NCBI RefSeq assembly: GCF_046630445.1
Contig: NC_092333.1
Span: 711,197,001-711,261,000, forward strand
Source of the DNA: Rutidosis leptorrhynchoides
Taxonomy: Eukaryota > Streptophyta > Magnoliopsida > Asterales > Asteraceae
Direction of reading: 5' to 3'
DNA: 64,000 nt
Position numbers and translations under genes: made by a program. Below, in pieces: positions 10,427 through 23,264 of the stretch; within the stretch, counting starts at the first letter, position 1, and the number at the start of each line of letters is the position of its first letter. The notes under the pieces are model-generated. The model did no database searches and had not been told where the DNA came from. It was given only the letters and a program-made list of their open reading frames with translations.

Positions 10427-12097
10427 ACAAATACATCAGAATCATAGGAACTACTGAAATGATTAGCATTCATTATAGAATATGTAATTAACTAAAATAG
10501 TTAGAGAATCAATACCATGAACTTGTTTTTTCGACGTACCTTGTAACTTTGTGGATTGTGTCTTTTGAGCACTTCCAGTGGGTAACAGTACCTTCTTTTT
10601 TCGAGCTCAACATCAGTACATTTTGTTGGGTTGATTATGAGGAATGACTGCTCAGCATAACGAAGTCTGTAGCTGTTATTAGCATTGATATTAGTATGTA
10701 TTATGTAAACGTTTGATAGCGTTGTGCAATGATGGTTAATAGAATTTAGTTGTTACTCGTTGATTGTTCGGTGAAACTCTTCGGTGTCTGGGTTCATGTA
10801 ATAGCATGTTGTTTTTGATCCGTTCATTTCCGGCCTCCCTGAGAAACTATAATTGTTTTGTAATTTGTTTTTTTATAGATTAATTTATATGGCATATATT
10901 CGTATATTTTAGTTGTTACCTGCGTATATTTTTGCCCAACAATTTTTGGCTGCTAGCACAACTGGTTTCTCTAACATTTGGTACGTTTCCATGTTGAACT
11001 CAGTTGCTTGGTTACCCCATAGTCCTAGCTCGATTCTGTTGTTGCTGCAAAATATTTATGTTAGTAGTTAGGATAGTTTTTATAATTTATGTGTAACTGT
11101 AGGATGTTGTTCTTGTATTGGTATTTACTTGAGGTCGATAAGGTTGATGGTTCTCTTTATTTTTGTGGAGTGTCCTGCTGGGGCGGCATCGCTTATACTT
11201 TGTATGCACGCTATGTAGTCTGCAATATTTATGAAATATATGATCAAAAACCAACAGTCTTAAAAACTGAAGTTTTCTTATAAATGTAATTTTAGCAAAC
11301 CAAACATAAATTTAACAATTACGTTTCAAGAAAATCGGTCATGAAAAACATTACAGCCGATTAATTAAAAATGAAGAAAGCGAAGAAACGCACCTTAGTA
11401 AATCGGTAGCAGGAAGGAAGCATTATTTGTTGAAGAAGCAAATGAGGAACCCAATATAGTTGACACAGGTAAACAGAAGGAAAGATCGAACAATAGAAGA
11501 ATTAGTATTACAGTTGAGTAACTAAATAAAAAATACTTCGTAAATCGGATAGTGTTAAATTACATGAAATAACTATTGTTTAACAACACGTTTTTAGATG
11601 GGTATACATGTGCTGAATGGTTCTTTCTGGACGCATTCCTTTATGTATTCGTACATGTTGAATTCGAAATAGTGGCTGGGGAAGTTATCTGGTGTTATTG
11701 GTTGAAAAGTTGTTCCTAGGCCAAAGAATAGAATTGTTGAGTTGTTTATTTTCTTTTGCCAATTCTTTGTACTTCATAGGGAAATCTTTTGATTGTGTAA
11801 GCGGCGCCTACTGTTATGATTGGTGTGAAATAGCGTTGTTCTCGGATGTCCATATAGGCTTGGATTGCATTTCCCTACTCATGTGTTTATACCAAGTAAT
11901 GAAGACAGGGAACTGTTTTAAATGTTATTGGTATGAAGAGTGGTAGTTCTTACATAATGATCTAAGAGGATACAGTTAAGGTGGACATCTTCTTTCGTTA
12001 TGTAGTGCTGCGATACCCATGTACGATAAACTTTTGCTTCAAGTTCTTTGGGTCCGTCTCCTGGCTTCAAGTCAATGATTGCTCTCGGTTGGGCCAT
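8980..12097 (-). pseudogene. Helitron RPA70-like single-stranded-DNA-binding protein gene
   Basis: A multi-exon gene of the replication protein A large-subunit type, which plant Helitrons often carry beside their Rep-helicase and which is thought to bind displaced single strands. Exon 1 starts at ATG 12097 (MAQPRAIIDLKPGDGPKELE, then VYRTWVSQHY), an N-terminal OB-fold of the DUF223 kind. The next exon (about 11900-11600) begins GNAIQAYMDIREQRYFTP. Another OB-fold exon (about 11040-10920) has RIELGLWGNQATEFN. At about 9970-9815 there is a zinc-finger exon, WYYWMCNECTKKVARVGNKM with CSTHEE following. The next exon (9679-9299) reads VKIADATTTADFTIFSPLAD. The last exons end in a basic tail (KRNLFNEE, then SPNMPEARKHKK and a stop near 8997). 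Exon 2 needs a frame change to stay in register, so the gene looks decayed. Intron edges are approximate. Confidence 0.8.
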
Positions 12098-12250
12098 TCT
12101 GAAATAAGTAAAAATAGTATAACTGTTAGTAGTGCACGCAATATTATGCTCGTAATACGTTATCATAATGTGTAAATAACCTGATTATTAGTTATTAATT
12201 GTAAGAAGTCTTTGTACACTATGTTTTTAGTCGTATTTGGATCATGGTTT

Positions 12251-13031
12251 TCATATTGTTTTATTAAAATTATCTAAACCATTAGGGGTTGTTGCTCTTG
12301 ATAGAGCAACATAGAGTTGACCGTGGCCAAAAACTGGTTTTGGTAGATACATTCCAATTTTTTTCAACGATTGTCTTTGACTTTTATTGATCGTCATTGC
12401 AAACGATATCTTCAACGGTATCTGCTTTCTTCTTAGGATGAATGGTAGTGATGAGTCTTTGTAGATTAAGCATATCCTAGGAATATATACTTTTTCGCCA
12501 ACCCTAGAACCTGTGATGATTTCACATTGGGCTAATGTGTCAAATAATTGTGTGACAATCATTCGAGTTCCATTACATAGTCCACCACTGAGATTGAGAT
12601 TTCTAAGCAAGATAACGGGAATGCCAAGTTTCAATTGTAACTCATGTGGAGGGACGCCTGGAAAGTTTAGTGTATTTAGGTACTCGTTTGGGTACAGAAC
12701 TTCAGACTCTCCACGGTCATTCCCGTAGGGTTTTTCCTCATCGTAGCTGTAGTATGTTTTGTTCGGTTTCTGAATTGTGCTCACAATGACATTATTAATC
12801 ATGTCAGCATCGTCGTTTTTTGGACAAACGATTGATGCTGATTGTAGTTCTAAGGCGGTAGGATTTCTGAGCATTTCAGGGTTGTATATAAAAGATATCA
12901 AACTTTGAATTCTGTTTTCGTCGTCCTTTATTTGGTACTCCTCAGGTATGATTATCCATGAGGAATTGAATGGATCTTCTATATCCAGTTCTCCTATGTT
13001 TCCGTTTCCTACATCAAGTAACCACTTAGAA
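12251..13031 (-). pseudogene. Helitron helicase, C-terminal part
   Basis: Left-facing frame, open through this whole stretch. It starts SKWLLDVGNGNIGELDIEDP, runs through ALELQSASIVCPKNDDADMI, then FPGVPPHELQLKLGIPVILL, and ends with the PIF1-type motifs AMTINKSQRQSLKKIGMYLP and GHGQLYVALSRATTPNGL. These are the C-terminal helicase motifs (V and VI) of plant Helitron Rep-helicases. It stops about 150 bp before the RPA-like gene in the same direction, the usual order in plant Helitrons. On the right it is cut abruptly at 13031/13032, where the second copy of the RPA tail begins, so the Rep domain and the first helicase motifs are absent here; a complementary piece is at 29276-33167. Confidence 0.9.
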
Positions 13032-14700
13032 AGTTTTTGCTGAATATTATGCTATTGTTTTTTGTATAATTGTTTTCTACATAGTACAAAAGATTATATA
13101 TAGTTTCTTACAGACTGTTTGGAGGTTATACAAAAGATTATAGCCTGTGGTACAAAAGATGATACATACACAGTTGACTACACATATACAAAAGATGATA
13201 CATACATAGTTGCCTACACATAGTTGTTGCATTAGGATTAACAAAAGATGTCACTACTTTTATTTGCATCAGGATGTTACTTTTTTTGTTTGCGCGCTTC
13301 TGGCATGTTGGGGCTTCCTGTTTCAATACATGTATGAGTATGTGTTTTGTGTATAGCAAAGATTTGTATATGTTTTGTTAGTTACCTTCTTCGTTGAAGA
13401 GGGTTCTTTTGGCTGTTTTTTGATTGGAGTCTTGTGTTGTTTCTTTTCCTGTTGTGGTAGTGGTTGTGTCTTCATTGGGTGCATCTGCTGCTTGTGGTGT
13501 GTTTGGTGGTGTTGTTTCTGCATGACAAAGATAATTTGTTAGTTTTTTTATGAGTGTATAAATCAGAGTTGGTTATTGATGGGTAAGTGGATTGCCTTGT
13601 GGCTGGTCTGTTTGTGTGATGTCTTCTGCAGTTTGTGGTGTTTGATCAGGATGTTGGTCTGTTTGGTGGATAGTTTCTGTCTGCTCTTGGATTGGTGGGT
13701 TTTCTTCGGCTTCTTCGATGTTGTATATTTGGACGATTATGAATCCTGGTTCGTGTGACGTTAGTTGTTGGTTGTAACGGAATTGGAATATGTGTGTTGC
13801 TTCGATTAGGTTTAGGACAATTGTTGGTACTTCGTTTTGGTTATCTTGTCCCATGGTTGTTGTTAATTGGAAACAATCTTGGTTAAGCATTGTGTCTGCC
13901 AAAGGAGAAATGATTGTGAAGTCTGCGGTTGTTGTTGCATCGGCTATTTTCACTTTGATGCAGAAGCTGTGGGATGTTGGATGAAAGAATAGTTTTAGGT
14001 GATTTAAAAGAAAATAGGGTAGAACTTTTGAAGCTTAAAATAAAATTATTATATTTGTATTTTAGTTTTGAGATAGTTGTGTTACCTAGCTCTGTAATTT
14101 GGTTGTTCATCGTGGGTGCTGCATTCCATTTTGTTTCCAACGCGCGCAACTTTTTTGGTGCATTTGTTGCACATCCAGTAGTACCAGTTTCTTGTGGTTT
14201 TCACTTCGATGATTGTTCCTGGGGCTGTGAAATCTGTATACTGTTATGTAGTTTTGTGTTAGTTTCTATTGTTTACGAAACAATTTCAGCTCTACACTTA
14301 TTCACAAAGCATCATGGTATAGCAAAATAATGAGAAAAGATGACATATACTCAGATCAAGATACTAAAGTGTTTTCCCTTAGGACATAGAACTGCATACC
14401 CAAAACTAACTCCAGCTCTAAAAACAAATAAGCACTGAATGTAAAAAATTGATTATATATCATAACACTTTTAGTAACAGAGTACAATTAAACTTTTTTA
14501 ACACTTGAAGCGCCCTTATTAGAATACGTCCAACATGGTCAAATATAGATACTAATATATTAAGACTCAATGTCCTCAACGTTTGAGCTGAACGTAGAAT
14601 ATGTAATTAACAACAGATATATCGTAATCGGACTAACATTAAACAACAATTAGCATCTACATTTCATATCCAAACGTAGAGTCAATCGGACCAACATTAA
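13032..14700 (-). repeat. Direct repeat copy B (duplicate of the Helitron RPA tail)
   Basis: Second copy of the segment at 8757-10426, same orientation. It includes the last exons of the RPA-like gene: the zinc finger near 14250-14090, the exon at 13953-13573 and the basic tail RKQKK near 13265. Its left end lacks the Helitron 3' hairpin and CTAG terminus and is fused directly to helicase coding sequence. Its right end stops in the middle of what is an intron in copy A and is followed by unrelated DNA. It therefore cannot be a complete Helitron end and looks like a copied or recombined fragment. Confidence 0.9.
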
Positions 14701-15493
14701 TTTTGATTCAAAGGAAAGAAAGTGTGGAGCCCAAACCTACTTAAACAACCTAAAGGCTTGGCCCGTTCAAAAATATACAGAGGGCACAATATAGTCTATA
14801 AATAATTAATGAGCCCAAGTTTTTTTCGAATTTCATCGATTGAAAACTACACACCACACTGCGAGTAGTTTGTAGACTTTTTCTTAGCTTTTTTTTCCTA
14901 GTCAACATTGTCATTAGATAAAAATCGCGTAGAAGCAAGGGCGAATCGAGGCTCCTTATTAAGGGTAACTTCATAAAAATGTTCTGTCAATCTGAAAGTC
15001 ACCAACCCGCAAAAATTACACCTGCCACAGAAAACGATTCCTAATATTTTGGGATGTAACTCGATAATATCTACTTATACCTATACCAAAAGAAACGATA
15101 TGATTAATATCTTTATAACATAGCATTCCGTAATAAAATAAAATAAAATAAAAAGAAACTAAAATATTAGAACAGTGTATATGCACATTTTCTTTTATTA
15201 AATGTTCTTTCTAACTTTATAGGAACAATTTTTCCAAAATGTATAAAAGATATTGATTTACTTTGACACTGTTGGCCCAAACGAATGAACTGTTCAAATA
15301 GTTTCAATCAACATTTTTCTCCATTTTGGTCATAGTTTCCTATTTCAATCAACATTTACCCAAGATATTGACACTTTTTTAGCCTAACCGGGTCAAGTGT
15401 TCAAATAGTTCTAACCCAGATTTTTCTTCATTTTCAATGTAATTTTTCTATGAATTCATCTTCAAAAGTATAGCAAATTAAGGAAACACTTGT

Positions 15494-15536
<43 letters not shown>

Positions 15537-15621
15537 TAATGTTATGTATATATATGTACACATATATACATACTGTTTTGTATATATATGTAAATATATA
15601 TATGCATATATATGTATATAC

Positions 15622-15669
<48 letters not shown>

Positions 15670-16400
15670 GCATACTGTTATAAATCACAATTTAATAAGA
15701 AAAAAGTAAAACAATCAACATTAAATAAAATAAACAGTAGCAATTGTGGTCGCCTTTTTAAAGATTTACAATCCCTGACTACATATACACAAAATATACA
15801 TATATAGCTAGAGGAAGACGGGTTAGTAACAGTATAAATGGTACCTTTTTTATATGAGTAGCAAATTCTCGTGGTAAAGCAGTTGTATATCGATCCAGAA
15901 ACCTGAAATAGACTGCACTTGAGCTGAGTTATCCGAGATATAGGCGGTTGCAACACAAAAAAAACTTAATGCCTACGCTGTAAAGAAAAATAAGGCTCAG
16001 GTGTGTATATGTTTAAACAAGAGGTCATGGACTGACATGGCTGCAACTTATACGTTGCCTCGCCAAGATATGTATCCATGTTTCTCATTGCAGAACCAAG
16101 AAGAAAATATGAAACAACATGGCTGCAACTTATAGGTTGCCCCGCCAAGATTTGTCTGCATTTTTTTTCATTACTCAATCAAGGTTCTAGATGTCCATCA
16201 TCACAACCTCTCATTTTAAAACTTTTTAAAACATTGAAATTGTGGATAACAAAAATGGTAATCATGGCAAAGCATAAGGTTGTTGAAGAGTCGGGATATC
16301 CCAATCTTCCAGCTCTCAAGGAATCTAAAACAGAATTCGATCAATTGACGCTCAACATGCTCGTGCGACGTTAAACCATTTGATCCAGCAATGGCAGCAG
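14701..16400. other. AT-rich spacer without a recognisable gene
   Basis: No open frame here resembles a known protein. It contains the TA-rich microsatellite described separately and a duplicated stretch of about 85 bp (ATGGCTGCAACTTATACGTT near 16038 and ATGGCTGCAACTTATAGGTT near 16119, followed by similar TTGC-CCGCCAAGAT text). The rest shows no strong similarity to neighbours by eye. Confidence 0.5.
15495..15665. repeat. TA/TATG-rich microsatellite
   Basis: Two long (TA)n tracts (about 15498-15535 and 15625-15664) separated by TATATGTA/TACATATA variants. Apparent peptides of Tyr-Ile repeats across it are artefacts of the repeat. Confidence 0.9.
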
Positions 16401-16506
16401 ACCGCCTTTATAGGAACGTACCGAAAAGTGACTTCATCGACAGGGAGCAAGCTCAGTCATTACAACTTGGGCCCCTTCAAAAAATCAAAGAAATGCGGGC
16501 AGGGTG
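16401..16506. other. Organelle-like block, segment 1
   Basis: Left remnant of a block whose base composition and texture (balanced GC, CCTTTATAGGAACGTACCG, GGGCCCCTTC) differ from the AT-rich nuclear DNA around it and recall plant mitochondrial DNA. It ends in GGGTG, which is the target duplication of the chromovirus at 16507-25820, and continues after that element at 25821. Its left boundary is not sharp. Assignment to the mitochondrial genome is an impression that only a search can settle. Confidence 0.35.
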
Positions 16507-18378
16507 TGTAACAGACTGAAACCCGGGCTAGTTGTAAGTGGACTATTTTTGCCCTTAGAGTTTGTGCTTAGTCTTAAGTGCTTTTTATTTAAATTATTTT
16601 ATTAGTGTTTTATTATAATTGTGTTGTGACCAGTTTGTGACAAGGGTCCCAGAACAGGTTTGTTTATTTCAATTGGACCTCGTTTGGGTTACCTAATCTT
16701 GTGCGAAAGATATCAGATAACTGGTAAATACTCGTGTGTTGTACAGTGTGGGAATTAAACCCAATTAAGTGACTAGTGTACTTCTTTTTCTTCCCATTTC
16801 TAGAAAATTCACTAAAACACCGTACCTTCATCCCTCCCACCTAACCAAACCCTAATCCTTAAACATTGATCTTGAGCTCAAATTGGTGTTAGAATCGTGT
16901 TTGTTATTGTTTACTGAGTCTATCAAGGTAAGTAACATGTGTTTTTGTGTTCAATTCGTTGTTAAATTCATGGTTTTGTGTGAGTTTTGTAAAAAGCTTG
17001 AATTTGTGTCAAAACAAGTGATTTAAGTGTTGTTATGGTCAAATTGTTGTGGGTTTTGAGTCTATAATAGGTAGTGAACAAGTTGTGGTTGATTTTGGTG
17101 TTTAAAACGAGCTCTAGATCGAGATTTGAGGATTTCATCGTGAAGTCCGTAGCCTTTGTTCAGTTTCTGAGGAAGATGAACACAGTCGGCCGACTGTCGG
17201 TCGACAGTCGACCGACTGAGGGTGAACCGACCGATTGTTGAGTGAACCGACCGACGGAGATTTACCTTCGGCCGATTGATGTAATACCAAGTGAATCGGC
17301 CGACTGGTAAGGTCAGACGACCGGTTGTGTCGACAGTCGACCGACTGTCAGTGTCAGTCGACCGACTATCAGTGTCAGTCGACCGACTGTTTGTCCAGGG
17401 CAGAATGTTTTACCAAAGTGCCTTTTTCTAGCCGTTATGCTGCCCGTTTGTATTTTGGTGTTCAGGATGTAAATTTTGAAAGTGCACAAGTGTTAAGCAT
17501 GAAAATTTTAGCGGACGCATTTTTTTACTAATTTGCTATAATTCGCTGTCAGTGTGTCTAATCTTGATGGGAACACTATTCTAACTTGGTTTTTGCTGTT
17601 CTCAGGAGATAAGGACAAGGAGGAAGCTTAGAAATAATAACTGAGCAGTTGCTGGTAATTGGTGAGTGGGTCTATCTACGGATAGAGTTTAAGTAGCATA
17701 TCATGCTACTGTGGTCGACTCTTTTACCATGCATAGTGTAGGAATTGCCATGATAGAATAATATCGTTTGCCTGATGTTGTATATGAATTATGTGTACAC
17801 TATGTGAATGGCACCGGTCGGGCCTAGGGGAGGTTGGAGTCCGTATGAGGTCAACCGTGCCTAGGGGAGGTTGGGTCCATAGGCTAATGATTGTGGAGTA
17901 TAGTGTGAATGATGCATCCCCTGCATCTGGATAACTATACTGTGAACTGAGTAGCAGGGACTATCGGTAGACTCAGGCCCGATCAGCTGAGAGTCGTGCG
18001 CTCGTACAAGCCGCCGATCCTCGTATTGTCTTATTGTATGCTAGTTGGTAGTTAGCAAGTGTTGTTGTTAGTATATATCTTGTGTGTGGCTTAAGCTATA
18101 TCTGTTAGATAGATTCCATTCACTTAGCGGTGCACTAATCCCCCACATAGTTCCCCCTTTGCAGGTTTAAGTACTGCTAGTCGGGATGGGTATGGATGCA
18201 GAAGACATGTTTGACAACCCTACTCTGATGTGGACTTTTGTTTAAATAATGTTTTGTAATAACGTAACACTGTTGTGTAAGTTTAAACTTAATTATACGG
18301 TTTAAAGTAATGTCGTGCCTTATATTGTGTTTATTATTAAAGTCTTCCGCTGTGTTTAAAAAAATGGCCGGTGTTACA
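16507..18378 (+). repeat. 5' LTR of element G1
   Basis: 1,872 bp, starting TGTAACAGACTGAAACCCGG and ending GGCCGGTGTTACA, with TGTAACA/TGTTACA inverted ends. Copies of a CGACTG/CAGTCG motif lie at 17185-17395. The primer-binding site follows 3 bp later. Confidence 0.95.
17185..17395. repeat. Clustered CGACTGTCGG-type palindromic repeats in the G1 LTR
   Basis: Many copies of GTCGACCGACTG, GTCGGCCGACTG and the reverse CAGTCGACCGAC are packed into about 200 bp, with a 21-bp unit (GTCAGTGTCAGTCGACCGAC type) present once more here than in the 3' LTR, where the same cluster is at 23943-24128. The palindromic, CG-rich character in an AT-rich LTR suggests regulatory or methylation-target repeats, but no function can be shown. 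Confidence 0.8.
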
Positions 18379-18381
18379 AGT

Positions 18382-18397
18382 TGGTATCAGAGCATGG
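18382..18397 (+). other. Primer-binding site of element G1
   Basis: TGGTATCAGAGCATGG lies 3 bp after the 5' LTR and matches the complement of the 3' end of initiator tRNA-Met, the usual primer for chromoviruses. Confidence 0.9.
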
Positions 18398-18560
18398 TTT
18401 GGCAGCAAGTACGTGCGCGTGTTTTGTTCCCAAACCCCGAGGCAAGTCAAACATGTCTGTGGGAGTGGGGGCTAAGTGAAAATAGGATAACGTGTGTTAG
18501 TTGTGATTGAACTAACTGTTATCCACTAATCTTTTGTGTAAGCTGTTTTGTAGCACAGGT

Positions 18561-21500
18561 ATGGCTGATAGAAACGCAACTGGCCCATCCAACCCCGGAA
18601 CATTCAGAGCACCAGAAGAGGGTGTTGAGTCTGATGATGATCAGAATAGTTACATCCTTCAGTTAGAAAGTAAGCTAAAAGAGGCTGAAGGACAAAATTA
18701 ATGAGCTTGAATTAGCGAGGCATTTTGGAAATGATGATACACCACCTGGATTCCCAACTGCGCAATCCCAAACGATACCTAATGTGCACCAGAACTAGTT
18801 TCAAAATCAAATACCTAACCAATACTATATGCCACCATAAAACACTTTTACTTACCAAAATCCCATGATGATGAACCCGTACCAAATGCAAATGTTTCAA
18901 CAATATTACATGCAACCACCCAAAAAGTGTACTTATAAGAACTTCCGTGATTGCAAACCCTCCGATTTTTCTGGAAGTACTGATCCGACTGTAACTCTCA
19001 ATTGGTTGTGAGAAATTGAAAGGGTATTTGAAGCGTGCCAGTGTGAACCTGAGCTGAAAGTAACATATGCTAGTCGAATGTTGAAAGGTAGGGCTATGAT
19101 TTGGTGAGATTCTTTGATTTTCAGTATACCAAAAGAGCAAGTGAGTATGATCACGTGGGAGCAGTTTTATGGGAAGGTGTGTGAATAGTATTGTAATCCG
19201 TTTGATATGAACCGAATCAAGACTGAGTTTCTTAAAATGAAGATGACACCTCAAATGACGATCGATGAGGTAGTAGAGAAGTATATGGATAAACTGAAGT
19301 TTGTGTAACAATGGGTGCCAGAGGAAGCGTCTCGTATCCAGCATTTTGTTAATATAATTCTGCCAGAGTACCGAACTTACGTTAGAACAGCTACATCATT
19401 GTCTCAAGCTGTTGTGATGGCTAAGATGGTAGAAAGTGATGTTCAGGCCGGCAGGAATAGAATGTTTGGTAATGTGCTACAACAAGGTGGGCAAGTATCT
19501 GTACAATCAGGATCTAAATCCAAGAAGTCTAGTGGGTTTAAATCGAAGGGTAAAAGTGGTCAGAGTAGTTCTGGATCTGGATCAGGTAAAGGGAATTGGT
19601 GTCACACGTATCGATCTTCTCACAGTGGTTAGTGTTCTGAGGCTACAAGAAGATGCTTAAAGTGTGGTGTGGTTGGGCATGAGTCTTCAACATGTCCATA
19701 TCCGAATAGTGTGTGTTGAAGTTGTCATAAACCAGGGCATCGTGCAGTTAGTTGTCCGTCGAAGAGTGGTAGTTCCGGGGCAGGGTCAGGGGCAAATTCG
19801 GCATCAGCCGGAGGGTCAACTACCTCGAGTGGGCAGAAGAGGAAGAACCCTCCAACAGCAGAGGCTAGAGCTTTTCAGATGTCGGTTGAGAATGCCGTGG
19901 CAACCGACGAAGTGATCACCGGTATGTTTCTAATCAACTCAATACCTGCTCGCGTATTGTTTGATTGTGGTACCAATAGGTGTTTTATGTCTCTAGATTT
20001 CTGTGCTAAGTTGAATTTACCAGCTACTGTGTTACCCAAGCCGATTAGTGTAGAAGTAGCCGATGGTAAGATCACACCCGTCACAACATATGTGTCTGGG
20101 GTTTGTATAGAGATCGAAGGGAAGTCTTTCCCGGTGACTTGTTTAGTGTTACCTATTCCTAGCTTTGATGTAGTATTAGGAATGGATTGGCTGAGCTCGC
20201 TTAGGGCTAATATTAAGTGCGATAGGAAAATGATTACCTTTCGTTCGACCGATGGAACCCGTGTTGTGGCACGGGGGGAGCGGGGCGGGTATAATTTTCC
20301 GTTGATAACCATGATGAAAGCAAAAAAGTCGATGGCAAAGGGTTGTGATTCGTTTCTTGCGTATGTGATTGATGCGAAGAAAGAAAAGAGAACAGTGGCC
20401 GATATTTCGATAGTATCAGAATTTCCCGAAGTGTTCCCAGATGAGTTACCAGGTCTGCCGCCGGTAAGGGAAGTCAAATATAAGATTGAGTTGGTTCCTG
20501 GAACAACTCCAGTTGCAAAAGCTCCATACCGATTAGCGCCATCTGAAATCCGTGAAATGATGTCACATATTCAAGAGTTATTGGATCGTGGGTTTATCCG
20601 ACCGAGTTCTTCACCGTGGGGTGCTCCGGTATTGTTTGTTAAAAAGAAAGATGGGTCAATGTGTATGTGTATTGATTATCATGAATTGAACAAAAGAACA
20701 GTGAAAAATAAGTATCCATTACCTCGAATAGACGATTTGTTCGATCAGTTACAGGGTGCTTCATTCTTTTCCAAGATAGATTTACGATCCGGGTATCATC
20801 AGGTTCGTGTTGCTGAATCAGATATACCGAAAACAGCGTTCAGAACTAGGTATGGTCATTATGAATTTCTTGTCATGCCGTTTGGGTTAACTAATGCGCC
20901 AGCAGTCTTCATGGATTTAATGAATAGAGTGTGTCGTCCGTTCTTAGATAAGTTTGGGATGGTGTTCATAAACGATATACTAGTGTATTCAAAGACAGAG
21001 AGTGAACATGCTGAACACCTGAGACAAGTTTTGAATTTGCTGAAACGTGAGCAGTTATTTGCAAAATTTTCAAAATGTGAATTTTGGTTACGTGAAGTGC
21101 AGTTTTTGGGTCATGTGATTTGTGCTGAAGGTATAAAGGTTGATCCGATAAAGATAGAAGCGGTAATGAATTGGAATTCTCCGAAGACTCCGACTGAGAT
21201 TAAGAGTTTTCTGGGATTGGCTGGTTATTATCGCAGGTTTATCAGAGATTTTTCTAAAATAGCGGGTCCGTTGACTAAGTTAACTCGTAAAGATGTAGCC
21301 TTTCGATGGACTGATGAACAAGAAAAAGCTTTTCAGATTTTGAAACAGCTACTGTGTCAGGCACCAGTGTTAGCTTTACCAGAAGGTTTAGACAACTTCG
21401 TGGTATACTGTGATGCGTCATTTGCTGGGTTGGGTTGTGTGTTAATGCAGAGAGATAAAGTAATCGCCTACGCGTCGAGACAGTTGAAAGTTCATGAGAA

Positions 21501-23252
21501 GAATTATCCAGTGCATGATCTTGAAATGGCTGCAGTAGTGTTTGTTTTGAAACTGTGGAGACACTATTTGTATGGAACCCATTGTGTTATTTGTACAGAT
21601 CATAAGAGTTTGCAATATATCTTCTCACAGAAAGAATTGAATATGCGTCAGAGACGGTGGCAAGAGTTGATCAAGGTTATGATTGTGAAATTAAATATCA
21701 TCCGGGTAAGGTAAATATGGTTGCAGATGCGCTAAGTCGTAAAAAGTCAAGTGAAAATGTGAAATTCCTTCGTTTAAATATAACTCTAGATTTGATTAAC
21801 AGCTTAAGAACCGTTCAGGCCTGTGCTTTGGAGGACAAACATATTAAATCTGAACAAATGATCAAACAAAAAGTGGACTTAATTGATGACTCACGTGGAC
21901 TAAAGACTTTAAACAATCGTGTTTGAGTGCCTAAGCTTGGAGATTTGAGGGATTTAATTATGACAGAAGCTCACAAATCCAGATTGACAGTACATTCGGG
22001 TAGTAATAAGATGTATCATGATTTGAAAACAGTGTATTGGTGGCCGACAATGAAAACAGATATCGCTCGATATGTTGAAAAGTGTCATATTTGTGCTCAA
22101 GTGAAGGCAGAACACCAGAAACCTTATGGTTCATTGCGTCAGTTACAGATTCCAGAGTGGAAATGGGAACATATAACGATGGATTTTATGACCAAACTAC
22201 CAAGAACTCAAAAATGACACGATATGATTTGGGTAATAGTGGATCGTCTAACTAAAAGTGCTCATTTTCTTGCTACTCGTGAGACAACTTCATCAAGTAA
22301 GTTAGCCGATTTGTATGTGAAATAAATAGTTAGTCGACATGGTGTGCCGTTATCGATCGTTTCAGACAGAGATTCCAGATTTGTGTCAAACTTTTGGAAT
22401 AGTCTTCAACAGAATCTGGGTACATGTGTGAATTTAAGTATAGCTTATCATCCTCAGACAGACGATCAGAGTGAAAGAACGATACAGACTTTGGAGGATA
22501 TATTAAGGGCTTGTGTGTTAGAATACGGTGGTTCGTGGGATACACATTTACCGTTGGTCGAATTCGCGTATAATAATTCATATCATTCGAGTATAGGGAT
22601 TCCGCCCTATGAAATGTTGTACGGTCGTCGTTGCAGAACTCCGACTTGTTGGTTAGAAGCCGGGGAGAAACAGTTTGCAGGTCCTGAAATTGTTCAAATG
22701 ACAGCTGAAAACGTTGCAATTGCGAGAGAAAAGTTGAAAGCCGCTAGAGATAGGCAGAAAATGTATGCTGATCCGCGTAGACGTCCGATAACCTTTAATG
22801 TGGTTGAACTAGTGTATCTAAAAGTTTCGCCGTGGAAAGGAGTTATCAGATTCGGTAAACGTGGTAAGTTAGCACCAAGATTTATTGGTCCATTTCAGAT
22901 CAGTGAAGTGTTGAATGATCAGACAGTGGTGTTAGATCTTCCACCAGAGTTAGCAGGTATTCATAATACATTTAACGTGTGTTATCTTCGTAAGTGTAAA
23001 GTCGATGATGAAAAGCAACTCCTTCCTTTAGAAGATTTAAGGGTTGATTTGAATAAGAAATTGGTGGAAGAGCTGGTCCGTGTAGTTGACCGAAAGGTTA
23101 CTAAGTTGAGAAATAAAGAGATACCGATGGTGTTGATCGAGTGGAAACACAGTTTGGGTTCTAATCTTACGTGGGAAATGGAAGAGTTGATGAGAAACCG
23201 CTACCCTCATTTGTTTGACCAAGACCAGATTCCGAGGACGGAATGTCCTTAA
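18561..23252 (+). pseudogene. gag-pol region of element G1
   Basis: Gag starts near 18561 (MADRNATGPSNPGTFRAPEE) and runs to about 19870, with zinc-knuckle text around 19650-19760. Protease follows ([20 protein letters not shown] near 19960). Reverse transcriptase has [16 protein letters not shown] near 20610 and the region with [17 protein letters not shown] near 20880. RNase H has [20 protein letters not shown] near 21400. Integrase has the zinc-binding region near 22000-22110 and [20 protein letters not shown] near 22440. The C-terminal part ends [20 protein letters not shown] and a chromodomain-like tail. The polyprotein would copy and integrate the element. Gag is the most decayed part; overall there are several breaks. 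Confidence 0.9.
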
Positions 23253-23264
23253 GGGGGGTGGATT
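23251..23264 (+). other. Polypurine tract of element G1
   Basis: AAGGGGGGTGGATT immediately before the 3' LTR, the usual place and composition for the plus-strand primer of reverse transcription. Confidence 0.8.

Noticed and set aside
13032-14700. A second complete Helitron in tandem
   Set aside because: Copy B has neither the 3' terminus nor the upstream half of the RPA gene, so it is a fragment.
15490-15807. Open frame of Tyr-Ile repeats
   Set aside because: Made by the TA microsatellite; no protein-like part.
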